Shown here piece after piece: positions 42,571 to 44,811 of a stretch of 44,811 nucleotides of DNA. The position numbers and the translations under genes were made by a program. The stretch is from a bacterium (GTDB taxonomy: Bacteria; Desulfobacterota; Deferrisomatia; Deferrisomatales; Deferrisomataceae). Below the pieces are notes generated by a model. The model had not been told where the DNA came from. It worked only from the letters and a program-made list of their open reading frames with translations, and did no database searches. The stretch covers positions 1 to 44,811 of the forward strand of contig JALUTY010000044.1 of the NCBI GenBank assembly GCA_027021615.1, written 5' to 3'. Every line of letters starts with the position of its first letter. Positions within the stretch are counted from its first letter, which is position 1.

Positions 42571-42652
42571 AAAAAGCGGGAGCGGCCACCTCGTTGGCCG
42601 CTCCCGCTTCCGAAAGTCCGCCACTCGGTAAAGCTCGCCGCCGTCGCGACGT
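42571..42652 (-). ncRNA. Candidate small RNA or attenuated cspA leader
   Basis: A minus-strand promoter-like sequence at 42687-42659 would start transcription near 42652. About 45 bases later begins a strong terminator: AAGCGGGAGCGGCCA at 42574-42588 pairs with TGGCCGCTCCCGCTT at 42595-42609 (15 pairs), followed by T's. The RNA would be ~80 bases. cspA starts 144 bases beyond, so this could instead be an attenuator in the cspA leader. No ORF is present. Confidence 0.45.
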
Positions 42653-42658
42653 GGTGCC

Positions 42659-42687
42659 ACCCTACCCCCCGCCGAACGGGGTGTCAA
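42659..42687 (-). promoter_or_regulatory. Promoter upstream of the candidate small RNA/cspA leader
   Basis: Minus strand: TTGACA (42687-42682), 17-base spacer, TAGGGT (42664-42659). The -35 is perfect; the -10 matches at three of six positions including both key T's and the second A. Confidence 0.5.
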
Positions 42688-42702
42688 GGGAAAAACTCAG
42701 TT

Positions 42703-42821
42703 TCGGTCTCCGGTCTGCGGTCTCCGGTCGGGCCCTCGGTCCGCGCGGGCGCTCCTCCGGCCCGCCTCCGCAAGGGGGGCGCGGCCCCTTGCCCCTCTGC
42801 CCGTACCGAGTTGCGCTTAAA
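42703..42821. repeat. CGGTC-unit repeats plus dispersed-element end
   Basis: 42703-42746 has tandem CGGTCTC/CGGTCTG units and then GGGCCCTCGGTCCGC, matching the heptamer array at 44674-44735. GCAAGGGG and CCCCTTGC near 42770-42793 form an inverted pair. GTACCGAGTTGCGCTTAAA at 42803-42821 is a diverged copy of the 19-base end at 24310-24328 (reverse complement). The remainder of the 42428-43057 gap shows no gene. Confidence 0.6.
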
Positions 42822-43057
42822 CCGAGAGCCCTCGGCGGAGGGACAAGGGATTCAGAGGACAGATTTCAGCGGACAGAAGACAGGAGATCCCAGGAGCGCT
42901 CCACCTGCTTGCCCGCGGTATAGTGCTTCGCCCCGTCTATTGTCATCTGAATTCTGGCCCCTGATTCGGCCGCACCCGGCGCTCCACCAGACCCCCACCC
43001 CGTACTCCTCAAGGGAAAGGGAGGACGGGCCCGGCAACACTTTCGTTGGAATTAGTA

Positions 43058-43966
43058 TCACACTACCGAGAGGAGGAATGTCAGGGTCGGCAGGCTCAGC
43101 AGGGTGGACAGGAACACCGTGGTGGTGGCCAGGGTGGGGGCCACTTCGTACTCCATGGCGATGATCGACACCAGCACCGCCGCGGGCATGCCCGCCTGCA
43201 GGATGCCGGCCGCCTGCTCCACCGGGCCCAGGCCGAAGGGGGCGGCCAGCGCTACGGCCAGGGCCGGGGCGGCCAGCAGCCGGAAGGCCGACGCAATCCA
43301 GGCGTCGGCCGAGGGCTTCAGATCCCGGGCGCCGGCCAGCTGCATGCCCAGGGCGAACAGCATCGTGGGGATCATGGCGTCGGCCAGCAGGGCCGTGGTA
43401 CGGGCGAGCCACAGGGGCGGGGTCAGCCCCCCGGCCGACACGGCCAGGGCGGGGGGCACGGCCCACAGGGCCGGGGTCTTGAGCACCGAGACGAGGGCCG
43501 TCATGCCCCCGCCCTTGGCCCAGCCGGCCGCGGCCACGCATACCACGAACGCCGCGGTCATGATGGCGATAAAGTAGATTGTGGCCGGGGCCAGGGCCTC
43601 CTCGCCCAGGCGGAACCGGATCAGGGCCAGGCCGAAGTTGCCCACGTTTCCGAACACGGCCACCATCACGTACACGGCGGTGACCTCCCGGCTGCGCCGG
43701 AGGGCCCGGGCCAGCACGAACCCGCAGGCCGCGAACACCAGATGGGCCACAACGATGTACCCGGTCATCCGCACCACCGCGGCCAGCTCGACCCGGGAGG
43801 TGCTGATCACGTGGAACGCGAACGCCGGCACGAACACGTAGTAGGCCACCCTTGCTAGTGTGCGGCCGTCCAGGCCGAGCCTCGGGCCCACGGCGTAGCC
43901 CAGCCCCACGATGGCGAACACCGGCAGGACCACATCGAGGAATACGCCGAGGACGTGGGCGAGCAC
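43058..43966 (-). CDS. AEC-family membrane permease
   Basis: A 302-residue protein with about ten hydrophobic helices. Start GTG 43966 is the only reasonable start in frame. The N-terminal VFLDVVLPVFAIVGLGYAVG and the helix VYVMVAVFGNVGNFGLALIRF are typical of the auxin-efflux-carrier family. Members export or import organic acids or other small solutes; the substrate is unknown here. It follows the LOG gene by 13 bases and is likely co-transcribed with it. Confidence 0.92.
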   Translation of the reverse strand: MLAHVLGVFLDVVLPVFAIVGLGYAVGPRLGLDGRTLARVAYYVFVPAFAFHVISTSRVELAAVVRMTGYIVVAHLVFAACGFVLARALRRSREVTAVYVMVAVFGNVGNFGLALIRFRLGEEALAPATIYFIAIMTAAFVVCVAAAGWAKGGGMTALVSVLKTPALWAVPPALAVSAGGLTPPLWLARTTALLADAMIPTMLFALGMQLAGARDLKPSADAWIASAFRLLAAPALAVALAAPFGLGPVEQAAGILQAGMPAAVLVSIIAMEYEVAPTLATTTVFLSTLLSLPTLTFLLSVV

Positions 43967-43979
43967 GACCCAGAACCCA

Positions 43980-44654
43980 TCACCCGCGGGAGCGGCGGCG
44001 TTCTTCGGGGAACTCCTTCGAGATGGCCACGTAGTGGGTGGTGATGAGCCGCACCACCTCGTCCGGGTCGTCCGTGAGGTCGAACAGGTCCAGGTCCTCG
44101 GGCTCGACGCAGCCGAGCGCCGCCACCCGGCCCCGCATCCAGTCCACCAGCCCCTGCCAGTAGTCCTTTCCGAACAGGATCACCGGGAACCGGCGGATCT
44201 TCCGGGTCTGGATCAGGGTGAGCGCCTCGAACAGCTCGTCGAAGGTGCCGTACCCGCCCGGGCAGATCACGAATGCCACCGAGTACTTCACGAACATGAG
44301 CTTGCGCACGAAGAAGTACCGGAACGTGAGCCCCAGGTCCTGGTACCCGTTGGGCTTCTGCTCGTGGGGCAGGTGGATGTTGAGCCCTACGGACTCGCCG
44401 TCGCCTTCGTAGGCCCCCCGGTTCGCGGCCTCCATGATGCCGGGCCCCCCGCCCGTGATCACCGCAAACCCTGCGTCGGAGAGCCTGCGGCAGAACGCCT
44501 GGGTCGCCTCGTAGTAGGGGGAGTCGGGCCGGATGCGTGATCCGCCGAACACGCTCACGGCCGGCCCCAGGTCGTTGAGGGTCTCGATCCCGTCGATCAG
44601 CTCTGCCTGGATCCGGAAGATGCGCCAGGTCTCCGAGGTGCGAAGGTCTTCCAT
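43980..44654 (-). CDS. LOG-family protein (TIGR00730-type nucleotide hydrolase)
   Basis: A 224-residue protein with the family signature GGGPGIMEAANRGAYEG and PGGYGTFDELFEALTLIQ. The N-terminus contains VSVFGGSRI. LOG-type proteins hydrolyse nucleoside 5'-monophosphates to the free base and ribose phosphate; in bacteria they may be cytokinin-activating or general nucleotide hydrolases. ATG 44654 is preceded by GAGGG. It lies directly before the AEC permease, so the two may be functionally linked. Confidence 0.94.
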   Translation of the reverse strand: MEDLRTSETWRIFRIQAELIDGIETLNDLGPAVSVFGGSRIRPDSPYYEATQAFCRRLSDAGFAVITGGGPGIMEAANRGAYEGDGESVGLNIHLPHEQKPNGYQDLGLTFRYFFVRKLMFVKYSVAFVICPGGYGTFDELFEALTLIQTRKIRRFPVILFGKDYWQGLVDWMRGRVAALGCVEPEDLDLFDLTDDPDEVVRLITTHYVAISKEFPEERRRSRG

Positions 44655-44673
44655 GGGAGGGTCCTCTTTGTAA

Positions 44674-44735
44674 CTTCGGTCGTTGGTCGTTGGTCGTTGG
44701 TCGTCGGTCGGGGGCCTTCGGTCCGCTGGGCGGAT
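44674..44735 (-). repeat. Heptamer repeat array upstream of the LOG gene
   Basis: On the minus strand the text is a GAAGGCCCC-like lead-in, then CGACCGACGACCAA-type heptamers and CCGAAGT, ending 20 bases before the LOG start codon. It is the inverse-orientation partner of 14960-15013. Confidence 0.7.
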
Positions 44736-44811
44736 AGTGTCATGGAACTCAGGAAAACATATCCCTTGCGACGGTGGGGCTGGGGGCTCCGACGAAGCGC
44801 GACGGCCGAGC

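Overview
The window is about 70% GC with dense, short-spaced genes, many GTG starts, NtrC-type two-component genes, multihaem-type cytochrome chemistry and a tungsten-type aldehyde:ferredoxin oxidoreductase. This suggests an anaerobic or facultatively anaerobic deltaproteobacterium-like organism (Desulfobacterota; Deferrisoma-like is my best guess, inferred from gene content only).

Layout. 1-7168 (minus): two lipoprotein genes, one a very long CAP-domain/Ig-repeat surface lipoprotein cut by the left edge. 7580-14624: two soluble or membrane sensor kinases, a DUF815 ATPase, an M48 peptidase with TPRs, a thermonuclease and a MoxR ATPase. 15029-20466: a TraB-like protein of unknown function, a frameshifted N6-adenine methyltransferase with a small partner ORF, and radA. 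20556-23977: a dCache histidine kinase and NtrC-type regulator. 24563-35794: one long plus-strand operon. 35785-44811: tRNA-Val, trmH, a hybrid kinase, an HExxH protein, HD-GYP, queH, DUF2905, hsp20, cspA, an AEC permease and a LOG-family protein.

The operon at 24563-35794 is the centrepiece. It encodes a quinohemoprotein amine dehydrogenase (QHNDH): di-haem alpha subunit (qhpA), radical SAM/SPASM crosslinker (qhpD), the small gamma subunit with every crosslinking Cys, Asp/Glu and Trp in register (qhpC), the beta-propeller beta subunit (qhpB), an ABC exporter (qhpF-like) and a subtilisin-like leader protease (qhpE-like). The flavin monooxygenase QhpG, which hydroxylates the precursor Trp of the CTQ cofactor in the known aerobic system, is absent from the operon. 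Where a hydroxylase is expected there are instead two adjacent U32-family genes. One has the Cys pattern of UbiV and the other the U32 signature seen in UbiU. UbiU/UbiV and RlhA/TrhP are oxygen-independent hydroxylases. I infer that this pair hydroxylates the Trp without O2, giving an anaerobic route to CTQ. A co-operonic aldehyde:ferredoxin oxidoreductase could oxidise the aldehyde released from the amine, and an outer-membrane porin-like protein leads the operon, perhaps for substrate entry.

Other things of note: the qhpE stop codon lies inside tRNA-Val and the tRNA promoter lies inside qhpE; a family of dispersed palindromic elements with covarying inverted ends; arrays of 7- and 8-base repeats next to genes; a candidate small RNA or leader attenuator upstream of cspA; and a poly-G frameshift in a DNA methyltransferase.
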